Shown here: piece by piece, positions 1-7,275 of the stretch
Position numbering within the stretch: the first letter of the stretch is position 1
Layout: each line of letters begins with the position of its first letter
Assembly (NCBI GenBank): GCA_013043165.1
Contig: JABDOQ010000046.1
Coordinates: 1 to 64,000 of the forward strand
Direction of reading: 5' to 3'
DNA from: Woeseiaceae bacterium
GTDB lineage: Bacteria; Pseudomonadota; Gammaproteobacteria; Steroidobacterales; Woeseiaceae
Length of the DNA stretch: 64,000 nucleotides
The notes under the pieces: generated by a model
What the model saw: only the letters and a program-made list of their open reading frames with translations
Told to the model about the DNA's origin: nothing
The model's database searches: none
Position numbers and translations under genes: made by a program

Positions 1-1460
1 TCCTGGTCGGCAAGACCGACGACCCCGTTCCGGTGTCGTTTGTCGCCAGGCAGTCCGCTACCTCGCCGCTCGTGGACGTCGCGTTTATCGTGCATACAGG
101 GGCTGGTTTTGATCCCGATGGCAAGAAGGGCCTTGCCGCAATGACGGCGGCGATGATTTCGCAGGGTGGATCGGAGGCCATGACGATTGAAGAAATCAAC
201 GAAGCGATGTACCCGATTGCCGCAGGATTCAACGCGCAGGTGGACAAGGAGATGACGCGTCTGGCCGGCCAGGTGCACAGGGATAATCTCGATACCTGGT
301 ATTCATTGGTGCGTGGCCAGCTGCTGTTCCCGGCCTGGTCCGATAGTGATTTTGATCGCATCAAGACCCAGTTGATCAACGTTATTCGGACCGATCTCGT
401 GGGCAACAATGACGAGGAGCTGGGTAAGGAGGTTCTGTATTCGACCATCTACGGTGCCGGGCATCCCTATGGCTCGTTCAACTATGGCGATATCAGCGAT
501 CTCGAGGCGATAACCCTGGATGATGTCAGGGCTTTTTATCGCGGCAACTACACGGTTTCGAACCTTACCGTTGGACTCGCGGGCGGCTATCCCGACGAAT
601 TTGTCGCGGCTGTCAGTGCAGACCTGCAAAAACTCCCTGCCGGCGAGCGTCTGACCCTTGAGGTTCCGGCAGCCCGCATCCCCGACGGTCGTGAAGCCGT
701 CCTGGTGCAGAAGGAGACGCCAGCCGTAGCGGTGTCCTTCGGGTTCCCAATCGAACTGCGACGTGGCGATCCCGATTGGGTTGCACTATGGCTGGTGCGC
801 TCCTACTTTGGCGAGCATCGGAATTCCAACAGCCATCTGTACAAGCGCATACGCGAAACCCGCGGCATGAACTACGGCGATTACGCCTACATCGAATATT
901 TTCCGCGCGGCATGTTCCAGTTTCATCCGGACACCAACCTCGCGCGCCAGCAGCAGATATTCCAGGTATGGCTGCGTCCGTTGCGGGACAATAACGACGC
1001 GCATTTTGCGACGCGCACGGCAATGTTCGAGCTGGACAAACTGGTAAGGGACGGCATGCGCGAGTCGGATTTTGAGACTACCCGCGCTTACCTGTCGAAA
1101 TTCGTAAGCCTGTTGATGGATGGCCAATCGCGGCAGCTCGGCTATGCGATGGACAGCCAGTACTACCGGATAGACAACTTTGCTGAATACGTTCGGGAAG
1201 GACTGAACAAGCTGACATTGGACGACGTCAATCGTGTGATCAGGGAGAACCTCAGTACTGACAACGTTCAGTTCGTCTTCGTTAGCAAAGACACAAAGGA
1301 TTTGCGTGACCGCCTCGTATCGAACCGCGCTTCCCCGATCAGCTACGACGCCGACAAGCCTCAGAAACTACTCGAAGAGGACACGCTGATCTCGACAATC
1401 CCGCTCAGCCTGTCCGAGGACAAGGTCAGAATCGTCAGCTCCGATGACGTTTTTAACTGA
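1..1460 (+). CDS. M16-family peptidase-like protein, 5' end outside window
   Basis: The reading frame is already open at the first base, so the N-terminus lies upstream; about 485 residues are visible. The sequence has the two-domain M16B (pitrilysin/processing-peptidase-like) layout: a GxxxDPDGKKGLA block followed by an alpha/beta domain, then an HPYGSFNYGDISDL segment typical of the first domain, then a second domain. Where active members carry the zinc motif HxxEH just after GLA, this protein reads AMTAA. It therefore lacks the metal ligands and is probably the non-catalytic partner of a paired M16 protease, as in many Gram-negatives where two M16 genes lie in tandem; the catalytic partner would be upstream. 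The visible part is probably periplasmic, but the signal peptide is out of view. Family assignment is confident; lack of activity is inferred from the missing motif. Confidence 0.85.
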   Translation, partial: LVGKTDDPVPVSFVARQSATSPLVDVAFIVHTGAGFDPDGKKGLAAMTAAMISQGGSEAMTIEEINEAMYPIAAGFNAQVDKEMTRLAGQVHRDNLDTWYSLVRGQLLFPAWSDSDFDRIKTQLINVIRTDLVGNNDEELGKEVLYSTIYGAGHPYGSFNYGDISDLEAITLDDVRAFYRGNYTVSNLTVGLAGGYPDEFVAAVSADLQKLPAGERLTLEVPAARIPDGREAVLVQKETPAVAVSFGFPIELRRGDPDWVALWLVRSYFGEHRNSNSHLYKRIRETRGMNYGDYAYIEYFPRGMFQFHPDTNLARQQQIFQVWLRPLRDNNDAHFATRTAMFELDKLVRDGMRESDFETTRAYLSKFVSLLMDGQSRQLGYAMDSQYYRIDNFAEYVREGLNKLTLDDVNRVIRENLSTDNVQFVFVSKDTKDLRDRLVSNRASPISYDADKPQKLLEEDTLISTIPLSLSEDKVRIVSSDDVFN

Positions 1461-1672
1461 GGAACCTCTGATTAATTATTTCAGGACTGCGTTGCGTGCC
1501 CAGTTGCGCAACCCTTTAATATCCATACTTACCCGTTCGGGCCGGGGCGAATCGGCCGAATAACTTTGTTGCAATGGCTCGACAGACTTATGGGTATGTT
1601 GTCGCCATCGCGCCTCGTTCTTCAACCGATTCTCCACCGGCGCAGCCGCAAAATAACTAATCAGAGGTTCCC
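1461..1672. mobile_element. MITE-like element with about 22-bp terminal inverted repeats
   Basis: The two ends are near-perfect inverted repeats. The left end (1461-1482) begins GGAACCTCTGATTAATTA and the right end (1651-1672) is its reverse complement with one mismatch. The 212 bp between the outer ends contain no convincing open reading frame. This is the architecture of a non-autonomous insertion-sequence derivative. No clear target-site duplication is visible. It fills the whole gap between the M16 gene and the FAH-family gene, beginning directly after the M16 stop codon and ending 3 bases before the next start codon. The parent insertion sequence cannot be named from this window, and no second full copy was seen here. 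Confidence 0.75.
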
Positions 1673-1675
1673 CAG

Positions 1676-2536
1676 GTGCAGCTAGTCAGCTTCAAACGCG
1701 ATGGCGAACTGAGCTATGGCCTCATGGACGGCGTTCGCGTCCGCGAGGCCAGCGCGGAATTTCGCGAGCGGTTTGGCGATCTTCGCGCCGTGATTGCGGC
1801 GCGAGCGGAACCCGAACTCGCCGACGATACCCGCGGCGCGGCCTACAGCGCCTCCGATCTTCGGTTTGTTCCCGTCATCCCGAACCCGGACAAGATCCTC
1901 TGTGTCGGCGTGAATTATCGGCCGCATATTGAAGAGATGGGGCGACAGGCCCCCGACCATCCTGTCGTTTTCGTGCGGTTCCCAGCCAGCCTGTCCGGAC
2001 ACAATGAGCCGATACTTCGGCCGCGTGCGTCAAAGCAGTTCGATTTCGAGGGCGAGTTGGCCATTGTGATTGGCAAACGTGCGCGCCATGTTGACCGAGA
2101 TGATGCGCTTGACTATATCGCGGGTTACTGCTGCTTCATGGACGGCTCGATTCGTGACTGGCAAAGGCACACACCGCAGTTCACGCCTGGCAAAAATTTT
2201 CACCGTAGTGGTGCGATGGGCCCTTGCATCGTTACGGCCGACGAAATTCCCGATCCGTCGGCGCTGCAACTCACCACGCTCGTCAACGGTGAGGAGATGC
2301 AGCGCGGGCGTGTAGCCGACCTGGTTTTCGACATTCCCGCGTTGATCGAATATTGCTCGACGTTTTCAGAATTGTTGCCGGGCGACATCATTGCGACCGG
2401 CACACCGGGCGGAGTCGGGGCAGCGCGGACGCCGCCGGTCTGGCTGCAGGCCGGCGACACGGTCGAGGTTGAAATCCCCGGTGTGGGCCGCCTGCGAAGC
2501 CCTGTTTTGGATGAATTGACGGAAGTGACCGCTTAG
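1676..2536 (+). CDS. Fumarylacetoacetate hydrolase (FAH) family protein
   Basis: This 286-residue protein has the FAH C-terminal catalytic fold, the family of 2-hydroxyhepta-2,4-diene-1,7-dioate isomerases, acylpyruvases and fumarylpyruvate hydrolases. Visible landmarks are the ILCVGVNYRPHIEEMG entry strand, the metal-binding DFEGELAIVIGK block, DGSIRDWQ carrying the next acidic ligand, and the GDIIATGTPGGVG glycine-rich strand. It probably cleaves or isomerises a 2,4-dioxo compound in the cytoplasm using Mg or Mn; the exact substrate cannot be told. The GTG start is chosen because AGAGG at 1663-1667 stands 8 bases before it. That ribosome-binding site belongs to the terminal repeat of the adjacent MITE. 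The gene appears to stand alone and has no obvious pathway neighbours. Confidence 0.9.
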   Translation: MQLVSFKRDGELSYGLMDGVRVREASAEFRERFGDLRAVIAARAEPELADDTRGAAYSASDLRFVPVIPNPDKILCVGVNYRPHIEEMGRQAPDHPVVFVRFPASLSGHNEPILRPRASKQFDFEGELAIVIGKRARHVDRDDALDYIAGYCCFMDGSIRDWQRHTPQFTPGKNFHRSGAMGPCIVTADEIPDPSALQLTTLVNGEEMQRGRVADLVFDIPALIEYCSTFSELLPGDIIATGTPGGVGAARTPPVWLQAGDTVEVEIPGVGRLRSPVLDELTEVTA

Positions 2537-2636
2537 GCGTTGATTTTTCAGGCAATCGTAACCTGAACGAGCCGTTGCGTTTAAACCACAAAAAAAGCAG
2601 AGACTTGGGCGCCATAGCTGGATGTCGTCTAAAGGA

Positions 2637-2820
2637 TTGACAACAAGCAAGTTTTCTGCGACTTTAAATCCCAGCAAACGTAGCCTTTCCACAACACCTT
2701 GGCTGCGACGCGATTGAAAGACACCTTCAGGTACGACTTGGCGGGGGATTCAGGGGGCCAGGAACCACGTGCTAACGTAGGTTTGAAGAAAGCGGTTTCG
2801 CGAGAAGCCGCTTTTTTTTT
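2637..2820 (+). ncRNA. Possible small RNA in the 304-bp gap, with its own terminator
   Basis: The gap between the FAH gene and the convergent dehalogenase has no coding sequence I accept. A TTGACA hexamer at 2637-2642 is followed 17 bases later by a weak -10 (GACTTT), and a clean intrinsic terminator ends at 2820. The terminator is about 250 bases beyond the FAH stop codon, farther than usual for that gene, so an independent transcript of about 150 nt is possible. It may instead just be the long 3' untranslated region of the FAH gene. No known RNA family was recognised. Confidence 0.25.
2791..2820 (+). terminator. Rho-independent terminator
   Basis: An AGCGGTTT/GAAGCCGCT-type stem with one G-T pairing and a short CGCGA loop is followed by nine T residues. 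It would stop transcripts coming from the FAH gene or from the candidate small RNA. The convergent dehalogenase gene ends 20 bases further on. Confidence 0.8.
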
Positions 2821-2840
2821 GCGAATTTCGCGCGGCCGTG

Positions 2841-3719
2841 TCAGGGCAGGGCCTCCAGCCATTCTCGAATCGCGGCCGCGATCTCCAGCGGAGAGTCCTC
2901 CTGGATGAAGTGACTGCCGGCGACCGTTACCTCGGCCTGGTTTGGAAAACCCCGGCAGAATTCACGCTGTGGCCCCGTGAGGATCGCTCCCGGCTCGGCG
3001 TTAATGAACAGTTTGGGGACCTCGGAATTGCACAACCAGTCCGCGTACCGCGCAACGATCTGATGCACGTCTGCAGGCTCGCCATCCAGCGGAATCTGGC
3101 GTGGCCAGGTCAAAGTAGGTCGTCGCGTTTCGCCCTCGTTTTCGAACGGCCGCCGGTAGACGGCCATTTCATCCTCGGTCAGGCCGCGAAGCACGGAACC
3201 GGGTAGCACGCGCTCCACGAATATGTTTTTTTCGAGCACCATAACCTCACCGGCTTCGGAACGAAATCCCTGGAACAACGGGCGTATCGCCTCGGGCCAC
3301 TCCATCCAACTGATGGGCCGCACGATGCCTTCCATGTAGGCGATACCGCGCACTTTGTCGGGGTGCTGACAGGCCCAGTCGAAGCCCAGTGCCGAGCCCC
3401 AGTCATGGATTACATAAGTGACCTTGTCAGTAACGCCCAGTTCTTGCCAGGCTGCAAACAGGTAGTCACGATGTTCCACGTATCGGTAGCTGTCGGGGCC
3501 CGGGTTATCGAGTTTGTCGGAATCGCCCATGCCGATCAGATCAACGGCGATGCAGCGTCCATGGTTTGCCAGTTCCGGCATGATATTGCGCCACAGGTAG
3601 GACGAGGTCGGGTTACCGTGTTGAAAAATAATCGGATCGCCTTCGCCCATCTCGACGTAGGCCATGCGCTTGCCGTTAACGTCAATATGCTGTTTCGGAT
3701 GTTCGGTGGCTGAAATCAC
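2841..3719 (-). CDS. dhaA: Haloalkane dehalogenase (LinB/DhaA type)
   Basis: This 292-residue alpha/beta-hydrolase should hydrolyse carbon-halogen bonds in haloalkanes to give an alcohol, halide and proton. The complete catalytic pentad of subfamily HLD-II is visible: nucleophile Asp106 in [11 protein letters not shown], halide-stabilising Trp107 and Asn36 ([12 protein letters not shown]), catalytic acid Glu130 (YMEG), and His270 in SHFIQEDSP. Length matches the family (about 290-300). The GTG start has GGAG a few bases upstream. It is monocistronic, convergent with the FAH gene and divergent from the CDF exporter. It has no signal peptide and so is cytoplasmic. It could act on a natural marine halogenated compound, but the substrate is unknown. 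Confidence 0.93.
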   Translation of the reverse strand: MISATEHPKQHIDVNGKRMAYVEMGEGDPIIFQHGNPTSSYLWRNIMPELANHGRCIAVDLIGMGDSDKLDNPGPDSYRYVEHRDYLFAAWQELGVTDKVTYVIHDWGSALGFDWACQHPDKVRGIAYMEGIVRPISWMEWPEAIRPLFQGFRSEAGEVMVLEKNIFVERVLPGSVLRGLTEDEMAVYRRPFENEGETRRPTLTWPRQIPLDGEPADVHQIVARYADWLCNSEVPKLFINAEPGAILTGPQREFCRGFPNQAEVTVAGSHFIQEDSPLEIAAAIREWLEALP

Positions 3720-3821
3720 GGGTGTCTCCGTTATCTGCTACATTCGATGCTCAATATATTAGGGCACCGAGACATATGGAATCACTATCATGATCAGCGA
3801 CCACAACGAGTAACACTACGA

Positions 3822-4715
3822 ATGGCGCAAACGCACAGGCACGCGGCCAACGAAAGCAATCAACGGCGCGTGATGATCGCGCTTGTTCTCACCGGAACAT
3901 TCATGCTGGTCGAGATCGTGGGCGGCATCATCTCAGGGTCGCTGGCGTTGCTGGCGGACGCCGGCCACATGTTGACCGACACAATGGCGCTGTCACTCGC
4001 AGCCATGGCGTTTCACGTCAGCAAGCGTCCGCCGGGCGGTAATCTCACCTACGGTTACCAGCGCTTCCAGATACTTGCCGCGTTCGTCAACGGATTGAGT
4101 CTGCTTGCAGTTGTTGGCTGGATTCTCTATGAAGCGGTCAGCCGTTTTTTTAGCCCGAGAGATGTTTTGGGGGAAACGATGCTGGTCGTTGCCGCGGCGG
4201 GTCTCGTCATCAATCTCGTCTCGTTTGCTGTTTTGCATACCGGTGACAAGGAAAACCTGAATATTCGAGGCGCCGCCCTGCACGTCGCGGGCGACCTGTT
4301 GGGTTCTGTCGCAGCGATCGTGGCAGCAATCATCATCATTTACACGGGCTGGACGCCGATCGACCCGATATTGTCGGTTGCAGTCGCCGCACTGATCCTC
4401 AAGAGCGCGTGGTCATTGGTCAAGCGCAGCGCGCACATCTTGCTGGAAGGCGCGCCAGAGTGGCTCGACGTCGAAACCATGCAGCGACGCATCGTCGCAA
4501 AGGTGCCTGGCGTGGGCGAAATTCACCACGTCCATATCTGGGGACTAACGCCTCAGCAGCTGATGCTGACCATGCACGTGTCGCTGGACGGGCCGGTGGA
4601 AAGTCAGTCCGGAATGATCCGCGATGTAAAAACCTTCCTGCAAGAAGAATACGGTATCGGGCACTCGACGATAGAGGTCGACGTCGATGGCTGTGCCGAT
4701 CAAACAGGACACTAG
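3822..4715 (+). CDS. Cation diffusion facilitator (CzcD/ZitB-type zinc exporter)
   Basis: This inner-membrane antiporter of about 297 residues exports Zn(II), and possibly Co or Cd, in exchange for protons. Six transmembrane helices can be followed. TM2 carries LLADAGHMLTD, giving the Asp46/His49/Asp53 pattern, and TM5 carries ALHVAGD, so the HD-HD transport site typical of zinc transporters is present. A C-terminal cytoplasmic ferredoxin-like domain (HHVHIWGLTPQQLMLTMHV) completes the family layout. The upstream in-frame ATG at 3747 would add 25 atypical residues; I prefer the ATG at 3822 because the family begins near there with a His-containing tail. Its stop codon overlaps that of the convergent hpt gene by four bases (CTAG). 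Confidence 0.9.
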   Translation: MAQTHRHAANESNQRRVMIALVLTGTFMLVEIVGGIISGSLALLADAGHMLTDTMALSLAAMAFHVSKRPPGGNLTYGYQRFQILAAFVNGLSLLAVVGWILYEAVSRFFSPRDVLGETMLVVAAAGLVINLVSFAVLHTGDKENLNIRGAALHVAGDLLGSVAAIVAAIIIIYTGWTPIDPILSVAVAALILKSAWSLVKRSAHILLEGAPEWLDVETMQRRIVAKVPGVGEIHHVHIWGLTPQQLMLTMHVSLDGPVESQSGMIRDVKTFLQEEYGIGHSTIEVDVDGCADQTGH

Positions 4716-5278
4716 TCAGTAGGCGCGATGATGCCGATGTAGGGCAGGGTGCGATTTTTTTCCGCGTAATCGAGCCCGTAGCCAACGACCCATTCGTTGG
4801 GAATATCGAACCCCAGGTAGTCGATGTCCACATGGACCTCTGCGCAATCCGCTTTGCGTACGAGCGCGCAGGTCTTCACCGACGCCGGACCGTGGGACTC
4901 GAGCATGCCGATCAGGTATTCGAGCGTGTGGCCCGTATCGACAATATCTTCGACGATCAGCACATGCTTGCCTTCAATATTGCCACGAACGTCCATAACG
5001 AGGCGTACGGCGCCGCTCGAGCGGCTGCCCCGGCCGTAGCTGGATACTGCGATGAACTCTATGACGCGCGGTATCTCCAGCAGGCGCGACAAGTCAGCGA
5101 GGAAAATAAAAGCCCCTTTCAATACGCCGACAAGGACGAGTTCGCCCAGGTCTTTATAGTCATTCGAGATCTGTCGGGCAAGTTCCGCAACACGGGCCTG
5201 GATGTCGGCTTCGCTAATGAGAACTTTGAGGACTTCCTGAGACACATCGGCCACGCGTAAAGGATTTGCAGCGAGCAT
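4712..5278 (-). CDS. hpt: Hypoxanthine-guanine phosphoribosyltransferase
   Basis: This 188-residue cytoplasmic purine-salvage enzyme transfers the ribose-5-phosphate of PRPP to hypoxanthine or guanine. The PRPP-binding loop VLIVEDIVDTGHTL is plain, preceded by LVGVLKGAFIFLADL and followed by the base-contacting region YLGFDIPNEWVVGYGLDY. Length is normal. The frame stays open upstream, but the added residues match nothing in the family; the ATG at 5278 leads straight into the conserved core. It is divergently arranged with the deoxynucleoside kinase gene across 52 bases, so two nucleoside-salvage genes share one promoter region. Confidence 0.95.
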   Translation of the reverse strand: MLAANPLRVADVSQEVLKVLISEADIQARVAELARQISNDYKDLGELVLVGVLKGAFIFLADLSRLLEIPRVIEFIAVSSYGRGSRSSGAVRLVMDVRGNIEGKHVLIVEDIVDTGHTLEYLIGMLESHGPASVKTCALVRKADCAEVHVDIDYLGFDIPNEWVVGYGLDYAEKNRTLPYIGIIAPTD

Positions 5279-5330
5279 AGGCGATCTTCCGGATGGATGC
5301 CAGACGCGAATGCGGTATGGTTGGCGGGCA

Positions 5331-5966
5331 ATGAAACGATCAATCGCGATAGCCGGCAATATGGGAACGGGAAAGTCGACGCTTGTCGAATTTCTGCACA
5401 AGACATACGACGTCGCGCCATTTTACGAGCCCAACGACGAGAATCCCTACCTTGCCGATTTTTACAAGGACATGAAACGCTGGGCGTTTCAGTCGCAGAT
5501 GTATTTTTTGAGCAACAAGTTTCGACTGCATCAGGAACTCGACCGCCAACCCGGCGTTGTTGCCCTGGATCGGACGATTTTTGAGGATGCCGAGATATTC
5601 GCGACGGCGCTACACCAGATGCGCAAGATTTCGAAGCGAGACTGGGAAACGTATCGGGGTTTTTACAGCGCGATCCTCGACGCCATTCGCCCTCCGGATC
5701 TCATGATTTACCTGCGATGTTCAATGCCAACACTGCGCCAGCGAATCCGCCTGCGCGGGCGAAAAATGGAAAAAGATGTGCCACTTTCGTACCTGAAGCG
5801 GCTCGATCGTCTCTATGAAGGCTGGATTACGTCTTACGATCTCAGCGACGTGTTAATTCTGGAGACGGACAGGTTGGACTACATCCATGATTTGATTCAC
5901 AGGCTCGACGTCATGGAGCGCATAGAGTCTGTCTTGCCCGAGGATATCGGCCGGCCAGGCTGTTAA
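5331..5966 (+). CDS. Deoxynucleoside kinase (dNK/dGK-dAK family)
   Basis: This 211-residue cytoplasmic kinase phosphorylates deoxynucleosides for nucleotide salvage. It starts with a P-loop (GNMGTGKST, residues 9-17), then has NPYLADFYKDMKRWAFQSQMYFLSNKF, which forms the substrate-binding helix, and LDRTIFEDAEIFA, equivalent to the DRS motif. The lid-type Arg-rich segment LRQRIRLRGRKME follows. The ATG at 5331 is chosen because it places the P-loop close to the N-terminus. Base specificity (dA, dG or dC) cannot be read from these motifs. It is divergent from hpt, and its stop overlaps that of the convergent lytic transglycosylase gene by four bases. Confidence 0.9.
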   Translation: MKRSIAIAGNMGTGKSTLVEFLHKTYDVAPFYEPNDENPYLADFYKDMKRWAFQSQMYFLSNKFRLHQELDRQPGVVALDRTIFEDAEIFATALHQMRKISKRDWETYRGFYSAILDAIRPPDLMIYLRCSMPTLRQRIRLRGRKMEKDVPLSYLKRLDRLYEGWITSYDLSDVLILETDRLDYIHDLIHRLDVMERIESVLPEDIGRPGC

Positions 5967-6754
5967 TCGATCCTGAATCCGGCGCGTGCAAGCTGGCGGG
6001 CGCTGCGATCGTATTCCTCGCGATTCGCGTAGGTCATTACCACTTCAAATTCTCCGGTGCCGCGACGAAACCAGTCGAGATTCAGGTCTGACGAACGTTT
6101 TTCGAGGCGTTCGACAAACGCTTCGGCGCGGTAGGGCTCGCCGAACGTCAGCAGCGTTGACTGGCCGATTGCCGAGTACAGGGTATCCGGCACGGGCTTT
6201 ACGAGTGAGCCGCTGCCCAGGACGTAGTTCAGGTGGCGGTATATATAGCCGGAGTACCAGACCGCGCCCGACGGAATGCCGTATCCATCTTCCGCGATAC
6301 GACCTGGGCCATAGTTGTATGCCGCGAGCGCAAGATGCACGTTTCCGGCATAGCGCTGCAGCAGCTCCTTCAGGTAGCGCGCGCCGGCGTCAATGTTCGT
6401 GCAGGGATCATACAGATCGCTCAAGCGATGAATACCCAGGTGTTTGGCGGTGCCTGGCCAGAGAATTTGCATCACGCCGTGGGCATTGGCACGGGATCGC
6501 GCGGTGGCTTTGAAGTCACTTTCTCCACGCGCCACGGCGAGCAACAGCGACTCTGGCAGGTCGTATTCGAGGGCCGCGACGCTGAAACAAGTGGCATGGG
6601 GAAAAGTATAGGCCGGCTCGAGTGCCGTCTGATTTGCTGAATAATTCTGCCACGCAGCGTCGAGGTCGGGCTTCGCAGCATCGGCCGTAATCGCGAGAAT
6701 CATCACGATGATTCCACCTAAAGCGACTACGAACTTTTGACGATATTCCTGCAT
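5963..6754 (-). CDS. Family 1 lytic transglycosylase, last gene of the motor-like operon
   Basis: This 263-residue exported protein cuts peptidoglycan glycan strands to leave 1,6-anhydro-muramic ends. An N-terminal hydrophobic segment (residues 9-27, ending ADAA) looks like a signal peptide or anchor. The SLT domain follows: catalytic Glu78 in ARGESDF, then AHGVMQILWPGTAKHLG, the YDPCTNIDAGARYL block and ALAAYNYGPGRI. A C-terminal tail of about 90 residues is not recognised. The start at 6754 is one base after the preceding stop codon. In this operon it is likely to open or remodel the wall where the ExbB/ExbD-like complex works, as dedicated transglycosylases do for secretion systems and flagella; that role is inference. 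Confidence 0.9.
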   Translation of the reverse strand: MQEYRQKFVVALGGIIVMILAITADAAKPDLDAAWQNYSANQTALEPAYTFPHATCFSVAALEYDLPESLLLAVARGESDFKATARSRANAHGVMQILWPGTAKHLGIHRLSDLYDPCTNIDAGARYLKELLQRYAGNVHLALAAYNYGPGRIAEDGYGIPSGAVWYSGYIYRHLNYVLGSGSLVKPVPDTLYSAIGQSTLLTFGEPYRAEAFVERLEKRSSDLNLDWFRRGTGEFEVVMTYANREEYDRSARQLARAGFRID

Positions 6755-6755
6755 G

Positions 6756-7265
6756 CTAGCCACCTGACAAATCAAGACCCGTTGCGGAGGAAATCTGTAG
6801 CAATTTTTCCTGGATGTCCGAATCATCGGAATAGGCAAACGCGACCTCGTAAACGCCGGGCTTTAGTTTGACGACGCGATAGTCCAGCCCGGTCGTTTTT
6901 TGCAGCTGCGACACGAAGCCATCCGCGGCCAGTTTGCTGCGGAAAGGGCTCCAGAATGCAAACCACTGTTGATCAGTGGGTGTCGACACGTCTTCGGTCA
7001 CCGCCACGGTTTCCGGCTGCACAGTGGACGGTTCTGGCGGCACCTCGGCAATGGCAGCTTCGGATTCAGCATGCGGCGCGGGTTCCGATGCCGGCGGCGG
7101 TTCCGGAGGTGGTTCCGGCAGCGGTGCAGCGTAAGTCGGCGCCACGGGTCGCGGCGCCTCTGCAGGTTCCGGTTGCGGGGCCTTTAGTTCCGGTATGCCC
7201 AAAACAACGATCAGGAACGAAACTGCAAGCGCAGAGCCCGTCAGAATTCCAATAATTCTAATCAT
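6756..7265 (-). CDS. Membrane-anchored Pro-rich protein with SPOR-like C-terminus
   Basis: This 169-residue protein has one N-terminal membrane helix (residues 5-23), a long Pro/Glu/Ala-rich linker (28-95) and a compact domain of about 70 residues starting near WFAFWSPFRSKLAADGF. This end resembles a SPOR domain: a repeated beta-alpha-beta pattern, the F-x-S/A-x-x-A-x-x-F-x-x-x-L helix and a GxYEVAF strand. SPOR domains bind denuded glycan strands, so the protein could reach from the inner membrane to the wall like TonB or FtsN. The SPOR call is by pattern only. The gene is 10 bases after its upstream neighbour and one base before the transglycosylase gene. Confidence 0.6.
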   Translation of the reverse strand: MIRIIGILTGSALAVSFLIVVLGIPELKAPQPEPAEAPRPVAPTYAAPLPEPPPEPPPASEPAPHAESEAAIAEVPPEPSTVQPETVAVTEDVSTPTDQQWFAFWSPFRSKLAADGFVSQLQKTTGLDYRVVKLKPGVYEVAFAYSDDSDIQEKLLQISSATGLDLSGG

Positions 7266-7275
7266 CGCGGCCTCA

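Noticed and set aside
4409-5260. A 283-residue plus-strand frame spanning the CDF exporter end and hpt
   Set aside because: It overlaps two secure genes in another frame or strand and has an Arg/Ala-rich composition without domain signature.
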